64,000 nt of DNA from CAZRUM01 sp964603435 (GCA_964603435.1 CAZRUM010000001.1:22351-86350); one strand, 5' to 3'; numbered from the stretch's first letter, positions 15,872-24,934 are shown. Program-made: numbers and translations. The notes: generated from the letters alone by a model not told the origin.

Positions 15872-17287
15872 ATGCCAAAAAATACCATTGAAAACAAAAC
15901 TATAGATACACAGAATTTACCAGTCATCGCACTTGTTGGTCGTGTTAATGTTGGCAAATCTACACTCTTTAATAAACTGACAGAAGAAAACAAAGCTATC
16001 ATCTCAAAAATCCCTGGTACAACTCGCACCAGCAACGAAGGTTTAATTATCTGGCGAGGCAAGTACATAAAATTAATTGATACGGGGGGACTAACTTTTG
16101 AAGATGATGTGCCTTTAGAAAAAGAAATATTAGGACAAAGTGAGCGTGCCATGAAAGATGCTGACGTTATTCTTTTCATTACTGATGCCCAGGACGGAAT
16201 CCTACCCCAAGAACGAGAACTAGCAAAACGCTTACGACGTATTGTAGAAAAACCTGTTCTTTTGGTAGCTAATAAAATTGATAATGCTCGTATAGAAACA
16301 AACTTATCAGAACCAGAATGGCCAAAATTAGGCCTAGGGCAACCTTTTTCAATTTCAGCTGCCAATGGTAGAAATGTTGGTGACTTGTTAGACTTAATTT
16401 ACAAACAACTAAACAAAGGCAAGCGTCGACCTAAAAAAAACGCAGTAAGAGAAAGTGACAAAGCCATAGACATTAGTATCATTGGTAAACCCAATGTTGG
16501 TAAATCATCTTTGTTTAATAAATTGATTGGACAAGAAAAAGTTATTGTCAGTGAGATGGCCCATACTACTCGTGAACCTCACGATATTTTAGTAGACTAT
16601 GAATATAAACTTGGGAAAAAAATAATTAAAAAGAAAATTAATTTTGTAGACACTGCTGGTATCAGACGAAAATCAAAAGTAAAAGGTCAGCTGGAACGCG
16701 AAGGTATTTTTAAAAGTATCGAGTCAGCCCAGCATTCCGATATTATTTTATTTGTCATTGATGGTAATGAAATTATTTCTTCTCAGGATATGCAATTGGG
16801 AGGACTCTTGGAACGTCATGCCAAAAGTGTAATTATCTTGGTTAATAAATGGGATCTAGCCGAAGATAGAAGCGATACCGATCGTAATGAAGTGCAGAGT
16901 CTGGTTTATTCTTATTTCCCTCATCTAAAATTTGCCCCAATTGTATTTGTTAGTGGAAAGACAGGTTATCATGTTCATGATATTTTTCCTCTTATTATAA
17001 AAGCGTGGGAAGCCCGTCACATAAAAATTCCTCGTTCTGTTTTGTACAATTTTATAGACGAAGTTCAACAAATACACAAACCGGCTCGTGGTAAAGGAAC
17101 AAGACATCCAAAACTTTTAGGTATGAAACAAATAAATATCGCTCCGCCAATTTATGAAATTATTGTTAAATACCGCACTTCTCTACATCGCTCTTATATG
17201 AACTTCATAGAAAATAAACTTCGTGAAAGATTTAATTTTTTTGCTACCCCGATTGTTATTAAATTGAAAAAATCTAAAAAAGTGTAG
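15872..17287 (+). CDS. der: ribosome-assembly GTPase Der (EngA)
   Basis: Double-GTPase needed for 50S maturation. The first G domain has GRVNVGKS (23-30), a DTGG G3 motif and NKID (G4). The second has GKPNVGKS (205-212), DTAGIRRK and NKWD. A KH-like C-terminal domain (about 390-471) completes the protein. The usual G1 of the first domain reads GRPNVGKS; here Pro is Val. Length is typical. It starts 1 bp after the LCP gene. Confidence 0.96.
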   Translation: MPKNTIENKTIDTQNLPVIALVGRVNVGKSTLFNKLTEENKAIISKIPGTTRTSNEGLIIWRGKYIKLIDTGGLTFEDDVPLEKEILGQSERAMKDADVILFITDAQDGILPQERELAKRLRRIVEKPVLLVANKIDNARIETNLSEPEWPKLGLGQPFSISAANGRNVGDLLDLIYKQLNKGKRRPKKNAVRESDKAIDISIIGKPNVGKSSLFNKLIGQEKVIVSEMAHTTREPHDILVDYEYKLGKKIIKKKINFVDTAGIRRKSKVKGQLEREGIFKSIESAQHSDIILFVIDGNEIISSQDMQLGGLLERHAKSVIILVNKWDLAEDRSDTDRNEVQSLVYSYFPHLKFAPIVFVSGKTGYHVHDIFPLIIKAWEARHIKIPRSVLYNFIDEVQQIHKPARGKGTRHPKLLGMKQINIAPPIYEIIVKYRTSLHRSYMNFIENKLRERFNFFATPIVIKLKKSKKV

Positions 17288-17300
17288 ATTAAATTTATCC

Positions 17301-17437
17301 TGAGAAATCCCGACGATAGTCGGGGTGACGTAAGGATCCCTTTCCAAAGCACTATTAGTTGCACTAAATACAGTTTAATTTAATGCAATTTAAGTGGCTT
17401 GAAAAGGGATTCCTCACTACGCTCGGAATGACAACGA
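17301..17437. repeat. inverted-repeat element of the GGATTCC/HSERSEES family
   Basis: The left arm (about 17305-17344: AATCCCGACGATAGTCGGGG...GGATCCCTTTC) and right arm (about 17401-17437: GAAAAGGGATTCCTC...GCTCGGAATGAC) are inverted copies of a motif that recurs near 27702, 28085, 47716 and 61697. An AT-rich core of about 55 bases separates them. It fills the spacer between der and pth and ends 3 bases before the pth start. Confidence 0.7.
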
Positions 17438-17440
17438 AAT

Positions 17441-17974
17441 ATGAAACTAATAGTAGGCCTAGGTAACCCAGGCAAACAATATAAAAAGACTCGACATAAT
17501 GTTGGTTTTATCATACTTGATAGTTTGCAAAAAGAACTGAGTGGTTCGGATTGGACACTTAGCAAAAAATTTAATGCTGAAATTTCTGATATTGGACAAG
17601 GTGAAGATAAAACAATTTTAGCCAAACCAATGACCTTTATGAATAATTCTGGTCAGGCAGTTGGTCTAATTATGAATTATTACAAAATCAAACCTGATAA
17701 TTTAGTTGTCGTGCATGATGATAAAGATATAAAACTCGGAGAAATAAAAATGCAGAGCAATAAAAACCACGCTGGTCACAATGGAATCAAATCTATTATA
17801 GAACATATTGGTACCAAAAACTTCATGCGTTTGCGTATTGGTGTGGCAAGCGAAAACAAACGAAAAATGTCAGACACTTCCCGCTTTGTACTAGGTAAGT
17901 TTGGTTTATTTGAAAAAAAGAAATTGGAAGAAATAACCAAAAAAAGTATAGCGGAAATAAAAAAGTTAGTTTAA
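17441..17974 (+). CDS. pth: peptidyl-tRNA hydrolase
   Basis: Releases stalled peptides from peptidyl-tRNA. The GLGNPGKQYKKTRHNVGF block contains Asn9 and catalytic His19; MTFMNNSGQAV and VVHDDKDI carry the other conserved Asn and Asp, and NHAGHNGIKSI is the family signature. Length 177 aa is normal. The next gene (dprA) starts directly after the stop, so the two are co-transcribed. Confidence 0.96.
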   Translation: MKLIVGLGNPGKQYKKTRHNVGFIILDSLQKELSGSDWTLSKKFNAEISDIGQGEDKTILAKPMTFMNNSGQAVGLIMNYYKIKPDNLVVVHDDKDIKLGEIKMQSNKNHAGHNGIKSIIEHIGTKNFMRLRIGVASENKRKMSDTSRFVLGKFGLFEKKKLEEITKKSIAEIKKLV

Positions 17975-19054
17975 ATGAAAAAAGAAATCCTGCTCTCATA
18001 CTTCCCCAAAATAACCACACGACGCTACGGGCAACTGCTAGCGTTTTTTTCTTCTCTGGATAATGCTTGGAAGGCTGGCGTCGAGGATCTCAAAAAAGCT
18101 GGTTGGAAAGAAGATGTCATAGATAAATTTTTAGAATGGAAAAAAGAAGTAGATGAAGAAAAAATTGAAAAGATTTTAAAACAAGAAAATATTACCTGTA
18201 TTTTCAAAGATGATGAAAATTACCCCGAACTTCTGAAAGAAATTTATGATCCTCCTTTTTGTTTATTTATTCGTGGTGAGTTTGAACCAGATGAATTTTC
18301 TCTGGCAGTAGTTGGCACAAGAAAATATTCTCCCTATGGTAAACAAGTGACCCAAGAATTGGTTTATGATCTTGCCAACCAAAATATAACAATTGTTAGT
18401 GGACTAGCTCTTGGTATTGATGCTATAGCTCACGAAGCAGTCCTCAAAGCTGGTGGCAAGACTATTGCTGTACTTGGTAGTGGAATAAACAAGAATCATG
18501 TCTACCCCTTTCAAAACAAAGACCTTGGTGAGAGGATAATCGCTGCCGGAGGTGCCCTCATTTCCGAATACCCACCAGGTACGGTTCCCTCTAGGTACAC
18601 TTTCCCAAAGAGAAACAGAATAATAGCTGGCATGACACTGGGTACACTTGTAGTGGAAGCCCCTGAATCTTCTGGTGCACTTATCACATCTCAATGCGCA
18701 CTTGATAATGGTCGTGAAGTTTTTGCCATCCCTCAAAATATAAACGCAACTAACTCAGCTGGACCTAATGAATTAATCAAAAATGGTGCCCACCCTGCTC
18801 ACAAAGCTAGTGACATTTTGGACACACTAAATCTACAAGACGTAAAAAAATATATTAGTAGCAAAGAAATCATTCCTGACTCCCCCACCGAAGCCAAGAT
18901 TTTAGAAAATTTAACCCGTGAACCTGTTCACGTAGATGAGCTAGCCAAAAAATGCAAACTGGCTAGTGCTGAACTAAACAGTAATTTGACACTAATGGAA
19001 ATGAAAGGTAAAATACGAAACCTCGGAGGTATGAACTACGTTTTAAGCAGATAA
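17975..19054 (+). CDS. dprA: DNA-processing protein DprA
   Basis: Loads RecA onto incoming single-stranded DNA in natural transformation. A helical N-terminal part (about 1-70) is followed by the Rossmann-like DNA_processg_A domain with VVGTRKYSPYG, SGLALGIDAIAHEAVLKAGG and VLGSGINKNHVYP, and then a C-terminal winged helix (about 300-359). It abuts pth without spacing. Its presence fits DNA uptake in a CPR-type cell. Confidence 0.95.
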   Translation: MKKEILLSYFPKITTRRYGQLLAFFSSLDNAWKAGVEDLKKAGWKEDVIDKFLEWKKEVDEEKIEKILKQENITCIFKDDENYPELLKEIYDPPFCLFIRGEFEPDEFSLAVVGTRKYSPYGKQVTQELVYDLANQNITIVSGLALGIDAIAHEAVLKAGGKTIAVLGSGINKNHVYPFQNKDLGERIIAAGGALISEYPPGTVPSRYTFPKRNRIIAGMTLGTLVVEAPESSGALITSQCALDNGREVFAIPQNINATNSAGPNELIKNGAHPAHKASDILDTLNLQDVKKYISSKEIIPDSPTEAKILENLTREPVHVDELAKKCKLASAELNSNLTLMEMKGKIRNLGGMNYVLSR

Positions 19055-19193
19055 TCCTATGTCGCAGGTAATAGAACTCAAATTATACAAATCAAACAAA
19101 TTTACACAAATATATAATTTGCGAAAATTTGTAATAATTTGTTAGATTTGTGTTCTATAAAACTTTTTAAAATAACTAACTTATAAAATATAT

Positions 19194-19859
19194 ATGAGCC
19201 AACATTATAAACTAACCCTCCTCACTGCTATTTTCGTTGGTGGACTACTTGCCTCCAATACCCTGGGTAGTAAAGTTACTACTTTATTTGGTATTGCCGT
19301 GTCTGTTGGTATTTTTGCCTATCCTTTGACATTTATGATGACTGATGCAATAGCTGAAGTCTATGGCAAGAAAAAAGCCAAACAAGTTGTTTGGGCAGCA
19401 TTAATTGCTCAAGTCCTAGTTCTTATTCTAACTTTTATTTCTATAAAGCTACCTCCAGCCGGACGCTACCACCTAAACGAACAGTATGTATTGGTTTTTA
19501 GTGGAAGCCTGCGCATGATTATTGCTAGTCTAATTGCTTTTACAGTTTCACAGACTTACGATATCTGGGCTTTTGAATGGTTTAAAAAGAAAACAAAAGG
19601 TAAAATGCTTTGGTTACGTAATAATCTATCTACCATGAGTAGCCAAGCAATTGATACTCTACTTTTCATGTTTATCGCTTTTTATGGTATCAATGATAAA
19701 TTTACCGTGAGTTTTATCCTCCAACTTTGTCTAAGTTATTGGTTATTCAAGATCCTGTTTGCTCTACTTGATACCCCATTTGTTTATTTATTAGTGAAAT
19801 GGTTACGCCAGCCTGGTAAAACAGAAGATGTACCCGATGCACTACCCTTGCAAAATTAA
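19194..19859 (+). CDS. queuosine-precursor transporter family membrane protein (YhhQ/DUF165)
   Basis: Six-helix membrane protein of 221 aa with family marks: SNTLGSK in the first helix, YPLTFMMTDAIAEVYGKKKA in the middle, and a Trp/Phe-rich C-terminal half. Known members take up preQ0/preQ1 for queuosine synthesis. No queuosine genes are visible in the window, so the substrate is inferred from family. It ends 8 bp before folC. Confidence 0.85.
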   Translation: MSQHYKLTLLTAIFVGGLLASNTLGSKVTTLFGIAVSVGIFAYPLTFMMTDAIAEVYGKKKAKQVVWAALIAQVLVLILTFISIKLPPAGRYHLNEQYVLVFSGSLRMIIASLIAFTVSQTYDIWAFEWFKKKTKGKMLWLRNNLSTMSSQAIDTLLFMFIAFYGINDKFTVSFILQLCLSYWLFKILFALLDTPFVYLLVKWLRQPGKTEDVPDALPLQN

Positions 19860-19867
19860 ATAATATC

Positions 19868-21121
19868 ATGACTTTTGATGAAGCCTACGACTGGCTACTA
19901 TCACTTTCGAATTTTCCTCGTAAAGAATATATGTCTGACCCCAGACATTGTTCTTGGTATTTAAAAAGATTACAATTTTTCTTAGATATTCTAGGAAATC
20001 CAGAGCGTAAAATCCCGCATTATATTCATGTCACCGGTACCAGCGGAAAAGGTTCCGTCACTGCCATGCTACACTCTATACTACATGAATCTGGTAAAAA
20101 GGTTGGTTCAACTTATTCTCCTCACCCCACAACAATACTTGAAAGATGGAAGGTTGGAAATAAAAACATGAGTAAAAAAGAATTTGTTGAAATTGTTGAA
20201 TTTATAAAACCAAAACTTGATGAGTATATCAAAACCACCCCTTATGACATGCTATCTTTTTTTGAACTAACAGAAGTAATTGGTTTTGTCTATTTTGCAA
20301 AAAAGAAAATTGACTGGGCAATTCTAGAAGTAGCTTGTGGTGGACGCTATGATGCTAGTAATATTATTCCTTACAAGGATGTAGCTATTATAACGAATAT
20401 TGATTTGGATCATGTTGGGGTAATTGGAAACAACAAAGAAGAAATTGCTTATGAAAAAGCAGGGATTATAAAACCTGGTTGTGCTGTATTCACACAAGAA
20501 AAAAATAAAAAAATACTTGAAATTATTGAAAGTGAATGTAGAAAGAATAAAACAAGTCTAAATAAAATCAATAAAAAAATTAATTACAAATTAAATGTCT
20601 TAGGAGAACATCAAGAAAAAAACGCTGCTTTGTGTACAGAGGTAGCCCAACATTTAAATATTGCTGATAACAAAATTAAAGCAGGTTTACTAAAAGTTAG
20701 TCTACCTATCCGCATGGAAATAATTTCTAAAAAACCTCTAATAATTCTAGATGGTGCCCATAACCCAGATAAGGTAAAATCTACTGTAAACACAGTTAAA
20801 AAATTAAAAACTAACAAACCTATAAATTTAGTAGTTGGTTTCTCAGAAAATAAGGACACAACTAAAATGATCAAACAACTAGCTACTCTAAAACCCAAAT
20901 CTATTGCCTGTACTCGCTATACAAATAACCCATTTCGTAAGGTAGCTGACCCGGCTGAGATAGCTAAAAAATTCAAAAAAATACTCCCCAAAACTAAGAT
21001 TGAAATCTTTCTAGACCCTACAGATGCACTGGACTGGAGCAAAAAGCAAAAAAACGGTATAATAGTAACCGGATCAATCTTCTTGTCAGGGCAATTACGT
21101 GAAACCTTGACCCGCGCATAA
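19868..21121 (+). CDS. folC: FolC-type Mur ligase (folylpolyglutamate/dihydrofolate synthase family)
   Basis: ATP-dependent amide ligase. The P-loop GTSGKGSVT (about residues 57-65) is preceded by IHVTG. A central domain with ITNIDLDHVGVIG and a C-terminal ligase domain with ILDGAHNPDK follow. 417 aa is standard. In folate-poor small genomes the physiological role may be polyglutamylation of scavenged folate; that is inference. A weak terminator overlaps the topA promoter. Confidence 0.9.
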   Translation: MTFDEAYDWLLSLSNFPRKEYMSDPRHCSWYLKRLQFFLDILGNPERKIPHYIHVTGTSGKGSVTAMLHSILHESGKKVGSTYSPHPTTILERWKVGNKNMSKKEFVEIVEFIKPKLDEYIKTTPYDMLSFFELTEVIGFVYFAKKKIDWAILEVACGGRYDASNIIPYKDVAIITNIDLDHVGVIGNNKEEIAYEKAGIIKPGCAVFTQEKNKKILEIIESECRKNKTSLNKINKKINYKLNVLGEHQEKNAALCTEVAQHLNIADNKIKAGLLKVSLPIRMEIISKKPLIILDGAHNPDKVKSTVNTVKKLKTNKPINLVVGFSENKDTTKMIKQLATLKPKSIACTRYTNNPFRKVADPAEIAKKFKKILPKTKIEIFLDPTDALDWSKKQKNGIIVTGSIFLSGQLRETLTRA

Positions 21122-21239
21122 TGTTCACTCCGGCTCGTTCCACTTCGCCGAGAGGAACATCTGCGGGGCGAGACTGTGATATAATGAGACAAGAGTTAAT
21201 CCAAAAACCTCTCATTTAACACTCTTTTTCTCCAAAACC

Positions 21240-21268
21240 TTGACAAAGTAGGTTTTTTACTATATCAT
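21240..21268 (+). promoter_or_regulatory. promoter of topA
   Basis: TTGACA, a 17-base spacer and TATCAT, 38 bases before the topA ATG. The -35 lies in the loop of a small AACCT/AGGTT hairpin with a T-run, so a weak folC terminator and this promoter overlap. A second, extended -10 (TGATATAAT, ending 21185) lies upstream. Confidence 0.7.
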
Positions 21269-21306
21269 TATTACACCTTAATTATTGCCGTAAAAATAGC
21301 AATATC

Positions 21307-23577
21307 ATGTCAAAATTAATCATTGTAGAGTCTCCTACAAAAGCCAAGACAATTTCAAAATTTTTAGGAAAGGAATTCCAAGTAGAATCCTCTTTTGGTC
21401 ATCTGCGAGATTTACCGAAAAGTAAGATGGGGATTGATATTGAGGGTGGTACTTTTGAGCCAGATTATGTCATACCAAAAGACAAGGCTGCTCAAGTAAA
21501 AAAACTACAAACCCTAGCCAAAAAAGCTGATGAAATTATATTTGCTACTGATGAAGATCGCGAAGGTGAGGCCATCTCTTGGCATTTGGCCCAGATTTTT
21601 GGTGTTGATCCTGCAAAGGGTAAAAGAATTGCTTTTCATGAAATTACTAAGCACGCTGTAGAAGAAGCCCTAGAACATCCTAGAACTATTGACCAGAAAT
21701 TGGTTGATGCTCAACAAGCTAGACGTGTGCTAGATAGATTGGTTGGTTATGAACTTTCACCATTCCTCTGGAAAAAAGTTGCTCGTGGGCTGTCTGCTGG
21801 ACGTGTTCAGTCTGTGGCCGTTAGATTGACAGTAGACAGAGAGCGTGAAATTGAAGCTTTTGTTTCAGACGAATATTGGACACTAGAAGCTTTGTTTGAT
21901 CACAAACATGAATTTATTGGCAAACTTCATTCTATTGGTGGCAAGAAAATTCAAAAACTTGATATCAAAGAAAAGGAACGAATGGACGCGATTTTGTCTG
22001 ATCTAGAAAAAGCAAAGTATACAATCGACAGTATCAAAAAAACTGAAGCTAAACGTAATCCCCCACCAGCTTTTATTACTTCTGGATTACAACAGCATTC
22101 AAATAATAAACTTGGTTATTCTGCCAAACAAACAATGCGCCTAGCCCAACAACTCTATGAGGGTGTAGTAATCGGTAGCGAAGGACAGGTTGGTTTGATT
22201 ACTTATATGCGTACTGACTCTACAAACCTATCAGAAAAATTTGTCAAAGAAACAAATGATTTTGTTAAAAAAGAATTTGGCGATGAGTATAGTCTAAAAA
22301 AACCTAGACTTTACAAAACCAAATCAAAAAATGCTCAGGAAGCTCATGAAGCTATCCGCCCAACTGACCCTACAAAGACTCCTGATTCTGTTGAATCATA
22401 CCTAACACCCCAACAACACAAACTGTACAAACTAATCTGGAGCAGAGCTGTGGCCACTCAGATGGCAGAAGCCAGACTAAACAGAACCGCTATCAGTATT
22501 ACTGCTGATAAATACATGTTTAGAACCAGTGGTCAAACTATGGTTTTTCCTGGCTGGCTAAAACTATACCCAGAAAGCATAAAGGAAGACATGCTACCAG
22601 AATTAAAAGAAGGTGAAAATATTGACTGCAAAGAATTGAAACCAGAACAGCATTTTACTGAACCACCAACTAGATATTCTGATGCTACCCTGGTAAAAGC
22701 TATGGAAGAACACGGTATTGGTCGTCCTTCTACTTATGCCCCAACTATTGGCACAATCGAAGCTAGAGGCTATGTGGAGCGCGATGACAACAAACGTCTA
22801 CAACCAATGGACATTGCCATGATTGTAACTGATTTATTGGTAGAACACTTTCCTCAAGTTGTTGATTTTGCTTTTACCGCCCAGATGGAAGATAACTTGG
22901 ATCAAATTGCCAATGGTACAGAAGACTGGAAACCGATCATCTCAACTTTTTACCACCCCTTCCACGAAAACTTGGAAAAGAAAACAGAAGAACTAACAAA
23001 GGAAGAAACTGTTGGTATGAGAGAAGTTGGAACTGATCCTGTATCTGGAAAACCAATTTATGCTCGTGTTGGTCGTTTTGGACCATTTGTCCAAAAAGGC
23101 TCAAAAGATGATGAGGAAAAACCAAAATTTGCTTCTCTAAAAAAAGGACAATCCATCCAAACTATTACTCTGGAAGAATCTTTGGAACTGTTTAAGTTGC
23201 CAGCAATTTTAGGTAAAGATGAAGATGGGCATGATGTCATTGCAAACATTGGTCGTTATGGACCTTACATTCAGATAGAGAAAAAATATTATTCTATCAA
23301 AGAAAAAGATCCATACAATATTACTTTTGAAGAAGCTATGGAAATTGTAAAAGAAGGTAAAGAAAAAGAAGCCAATAAAATTATTAAAGAATTCCCAGAT
23401 TCTACTATCCAGGTTTTGAATGGTCGCTATGGACCCTATATTACCAATGGAGAAAAGAATGCCAAAATTCCAAAAGACAAAGAACCAGCTGACCTAACTT
23501 TTAAAGAATGCGATGAACTCATAAAGAATGCACCTGAAAAAAAGAAAAGATACACTAAAAAGAAAAAGAAAGACTAA
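21307..23577 (+). CDS. topA: DNA topoisomerase I (type IA)
   Basis: Relaxes negative supercoils. Toprim domain: IVESPTKAK at residue 6 and TDEDREGEAI near 80. Active-site region: TYMRTDSTN with catalytic Tyr300; HEAIRPT and GIGRPSTYAP follow. The C-terminus has three topoisomerase C-terminal repeats (GRFGPFV, GRYGPYI, GRYGPYI) and a Lys-rich tail instead of zinc fingers. Total 756 aa. Confidence 0.96.
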   Translation: MSKLIIVESPTKAKTISKFLGKEFQVESSFGHLRDLPKSKMGIDIEGGTFEPDYVIPKDKAAQVKKLQTLAKKADEIIFATDEDREGEAISWHLAQIFGVDPAKGKRIAFHEITKHAVEEALEHPRTIDQKLVDAQQARRVLDRLVGYELSPFLWKKVARGLSAGRVQSVAVRLTVDREREIEAFVSDEYWTLEALFDHKHEFIGKLHSIGGKKIQKLDIKEKERMDAILSDLEKAKYTIDSIKKTEAKRNPPPAFITSGLQQHSNNKLGYSAKQTMRLAQQLYEGVVIGSEGQVGLITYMRTDSTNLSEKFVKETNDFVKKEFGDEYSLKKPRLYKTKSKNAQEAHEAIRPTDPTKTPDSVESYLTPQQHKLYKLIWSRAVATQMAEARLNRTAISITADKYMFRTSGQTMVFPGWLKLYPESIKEDMLPELKEGENIDCKELKPEQHFTEPPTRYSDATLVKAMEEHGIGRPSTYAPTIGTIEARGYVERDDNKRLQPMDIAMIVTDLLVEHFPQVVDFAFTAQMEDNLDQIANGTEDWKPIISTFYHPFHENLEKKTEELTKEETVGMREVGTDPVSGKPIYARVGRFGPFVQKGSKDDEEKPKFASLKKGQSIQTITLEESLELFKLPAILGKDEDGHDVIANIGRYGPYIQIEKKYYSIKEKDPYNITFEEAMEIVKEGKEKEANKIIKEFPDSTIQVLNGRYGPYITNGEKNAKIPKDKEPADLTFKECDELIKNAPEKKKRYTKKKKKD

Positions 23578-23583
23578 ATTATA

Positions 23584-23607
23584 AAACAGACCGCGAGGTC
23601 TGTTTTT
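23584..23607 (+). terminator. topA terminator
   Basis: AAACAGACC/GGTCTGTTT stem with a 4-base loop and a T-run, directly after the topA stop. Confidence 0.85.
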
Positions 23608-23842
23608 CTTCTCAATCCCACCCTTGAATACTCAACAGTAAGATAGTTGAAGGCACGGTCGACGGGAGTCGAACGTGCGGCTTCTACGCACTGAGAGCCT
23701 TCGAGGATGAAGACGTGTCGCTTCTTTTGCAGAAGAGAGATCTCAACAGCGTTGACCTGACGAATCAGATCGTTGTTTCACATACCACCCGAGTTTTTGT
23801 AATGGGATACATGTGAAGGTTGGAAGGAACGAATGCCGACGT
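23608..23842 (-). other. GC-rich stretch downstream of GC cassette 2, possible decayed coding segment
   Basis: This stretch keeps the high GC of the 23843-24472 gene. On the minus strand one frame from 23777 down to about 23610 reads like protein (AVEISLLQKKRHVFILEGSQ ...), but its only ATG (23783) is followed at once by TGA. No start with a ribosome site is visible, so it is recorded as a possible broken second gene, not a CDS. Confidence 0.35.
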
Positions 23843-24472
23843 CTAACCGTCGTGCTTCTGCTCGAGGAAGTCTTCAGAGGTGAGAGGCCCCTGATCTTCT
23901 TGTTGAAGCATGACGTGGCCGAGCTCACGCAAGAAGATTCTCTGAGCGTCAACCGCGGTCTCCCAGTCGACACCGGCTATCTGCCCACCGTTGGGCAGCT
24001 TGCACCCAGCGTGAAGCACCAAGCCGACCGTGCCGACGAAGAGCTGACTCAAGTCACAGCCTTGAGCGATGAGATCGTACTCACCCTCATCCAAAGAGAC
24101 TATCAGACTGTGCGGCACGAGATATGACATGGTCCAGACCAGAATCTGAACATTGGCAGGCCCGTAGTACGTCACGAACCAACCACCGTTGACACCACGC
24201 CTCACATCAAGCTGCGTGTCGTGGTCCAGGATTCCGTCCATGCGAACACTGCAATCTAGAAAGACCCGATGGAGATCCTTCTGAACATAGCCGACCCAAC
24301 CGTCGACCTTCATGCTCACATGCCCCTGAACGTCTTCCGGAGAAATAGCCTCTTCCTGGTTATACCAAGCAAGAGCACTGTTGAGTGCCACCTTCGCCGG
24401 CCGGGCTACACCCTGCCAGACAACAAGGAGCTTACACAACTGACGCCAGGACACCCCTGCTGTAACTCGCAT
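23843..24472 (-). CDS. GC-rich hypothetical protein, 209 aa (GC cassette 2)
   Basis: Not recognised. Start ATG at 24472 is preceded by GGAGAG at a good distance, a clear Shine-Dalgarno that most genes here lack. No membrane segment is obvious; the sequence alternates hydrophobic strands with acidic turns and contains scattered Trp and Cys. GC content and codon use are strikingly higher than in topA and relA on either side. A near-consensus promoter lies about 250 bases upstream, and a leader ORF ends in TGA overlapping this ATG (TGATG), suggesting translational coupling. Recent acquisition is inferred. Antisense ORFs in the same segment are judged shadows. Confidence 0.6.
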   Translation of the reverse strand: MRVTAGVSWRQLCKLLVVWQGVARPAKVALNSALAWYNQEEAISPEDVQGHVSMKVDGWVGYVQKDLHRVFLDCSVRMDGILDHDTQLDVRRGVNGGWFVTYYGPANVQILVWTMSYLVPHSLIVSLDEGEYDLIAQGCDLSQLFVGTVGLVLHAGCKLPNGGQIAGVDWETAVDAQRIFLRELGHVMLQQEDQGPLTSEDFLEQKHDG

Positions 24473-24675
24473 CACTTCTCTCCATATCTAGCGCGCAAAT
24501 CAATGTCACGCGCCGCCATGAGTTTTGAACCAATAGACCTAGAATTTCTAACTACCCAAATAAAATTATATCGAAATATAAATATATTTGGATAGTGAGA
24601 CTTTAATAAAATTGAAATAAACAACCCACCCAACCAGACGGAGAGAGGCACAAAAAATAGTATTTTTAAGGTCAA
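24472..24675 (-). CDS. possible leader ORF coupled to GC cassette 2
   Basis: 67 aa from a TTG start with AAGGG just upstream, or only 15 aa from the ATG at 24519. The N-terminal third is hydrophobic (about residues 3-24, one possible membrane helix). Its stop overlaps the next start by one base (TGATG). It lies wholly within the 250-base leader between the 24731 promoter and the GC-rich gene. It could be a leader peptide or chance. Confidence 0.3.
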   Translation of the reverse strand: MTLKILFFVPLSVWLGGLFISILLKSHYPNIFIFRYNFIWVVRNSRSIGSKLMAARDIDLRARYGEK

Positions 24676-24730
24676 CTACCCTTGGATCTCTCCTTCCAAA
24701 AATAGCTACTACTGTAGATTGTAACGGCAA

Positions 24731-24759
24731 AGTATAGCATTTATTCTTGATTTTGTCAA
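24731..24759 (-). promoter_or_regulatory. sigma-70 promoter of GC cassette 2
   Basis: On the minus strand TTGACA (24759-24754), a 17-base spacer and TATACT (24736-24731). It lies directly after the candidate small RNA terminator, giving a leader of about 250 bases before the 24472 start. Confidence 0.75.
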
Positions 24760-24767
24760 GCCTTACA

Positions 24768-24864
24768 AATAAAAAACACCACCTACTAGGAGTGATGTAC
24801 TTTAGTAGCGGCGAGGAGGCTACCTCAAAACTATTTGTGATACCAAGGACCTCTTTACCGCTAC
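24768..24864 (-). ncRNA. candidate ~97-nt structured small RNA
   Basis: On the minus strand a near-consensus promoter (24899-24871) predicts a start at about 24864, exactly where a GTAGCGG arm begins that pairs with CCGCTAC at 24811-24805. An inner AAAGAGG/CCTCCT pairing is possible. The transcript ends with a CATCAC/GTGGTG stem and a T6 run at about 24775-24768. No ORF of note fits inside. It does not show the tetraloop region of SRP RNA or the tRNA-like ends of tmRNA. Identity unknown. Confidence 0.55.
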
Positions 24865-24870
24865 ATCTGG

Positions 24871-24899
24871 AGTATATAAAATTCTTTTAAAAAAATCAA
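24871..24899 (-). promoter_or_regulatory. promoter of the candidate small RNA
   Basis: On the minus strand TTGATT (24899-24894), a 17-base spacer and TATACT (24876-24871). Confidence 0.65.
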
Positions 24900-24934
24900 G
24901 TGTGAATACATATTGAAAATATTATTTTATCAGC

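Noticed and set aside
23640..23710. tRNA-like stretch with a TTCGACT loop on the minus strand
   Set aside because: The presumed T stem has mismatches and no acceptor, D arm or anticodon arm can be folded.
23813..24595. plus-strand ORFs of 104 and 108 codons opposite the GC-rich 209-aa gene
   Set aside because: GC-rich DNA has few stops on both strands; the minus gene alone has a promoter, a ribosome site and one continuous frame.
24768..24864. SRP (4.5S) RNA
   Set aside because: Size fits but the conserved GGAAG-type tetraloop and internal loop of SRP RNA are not visible on either strand.
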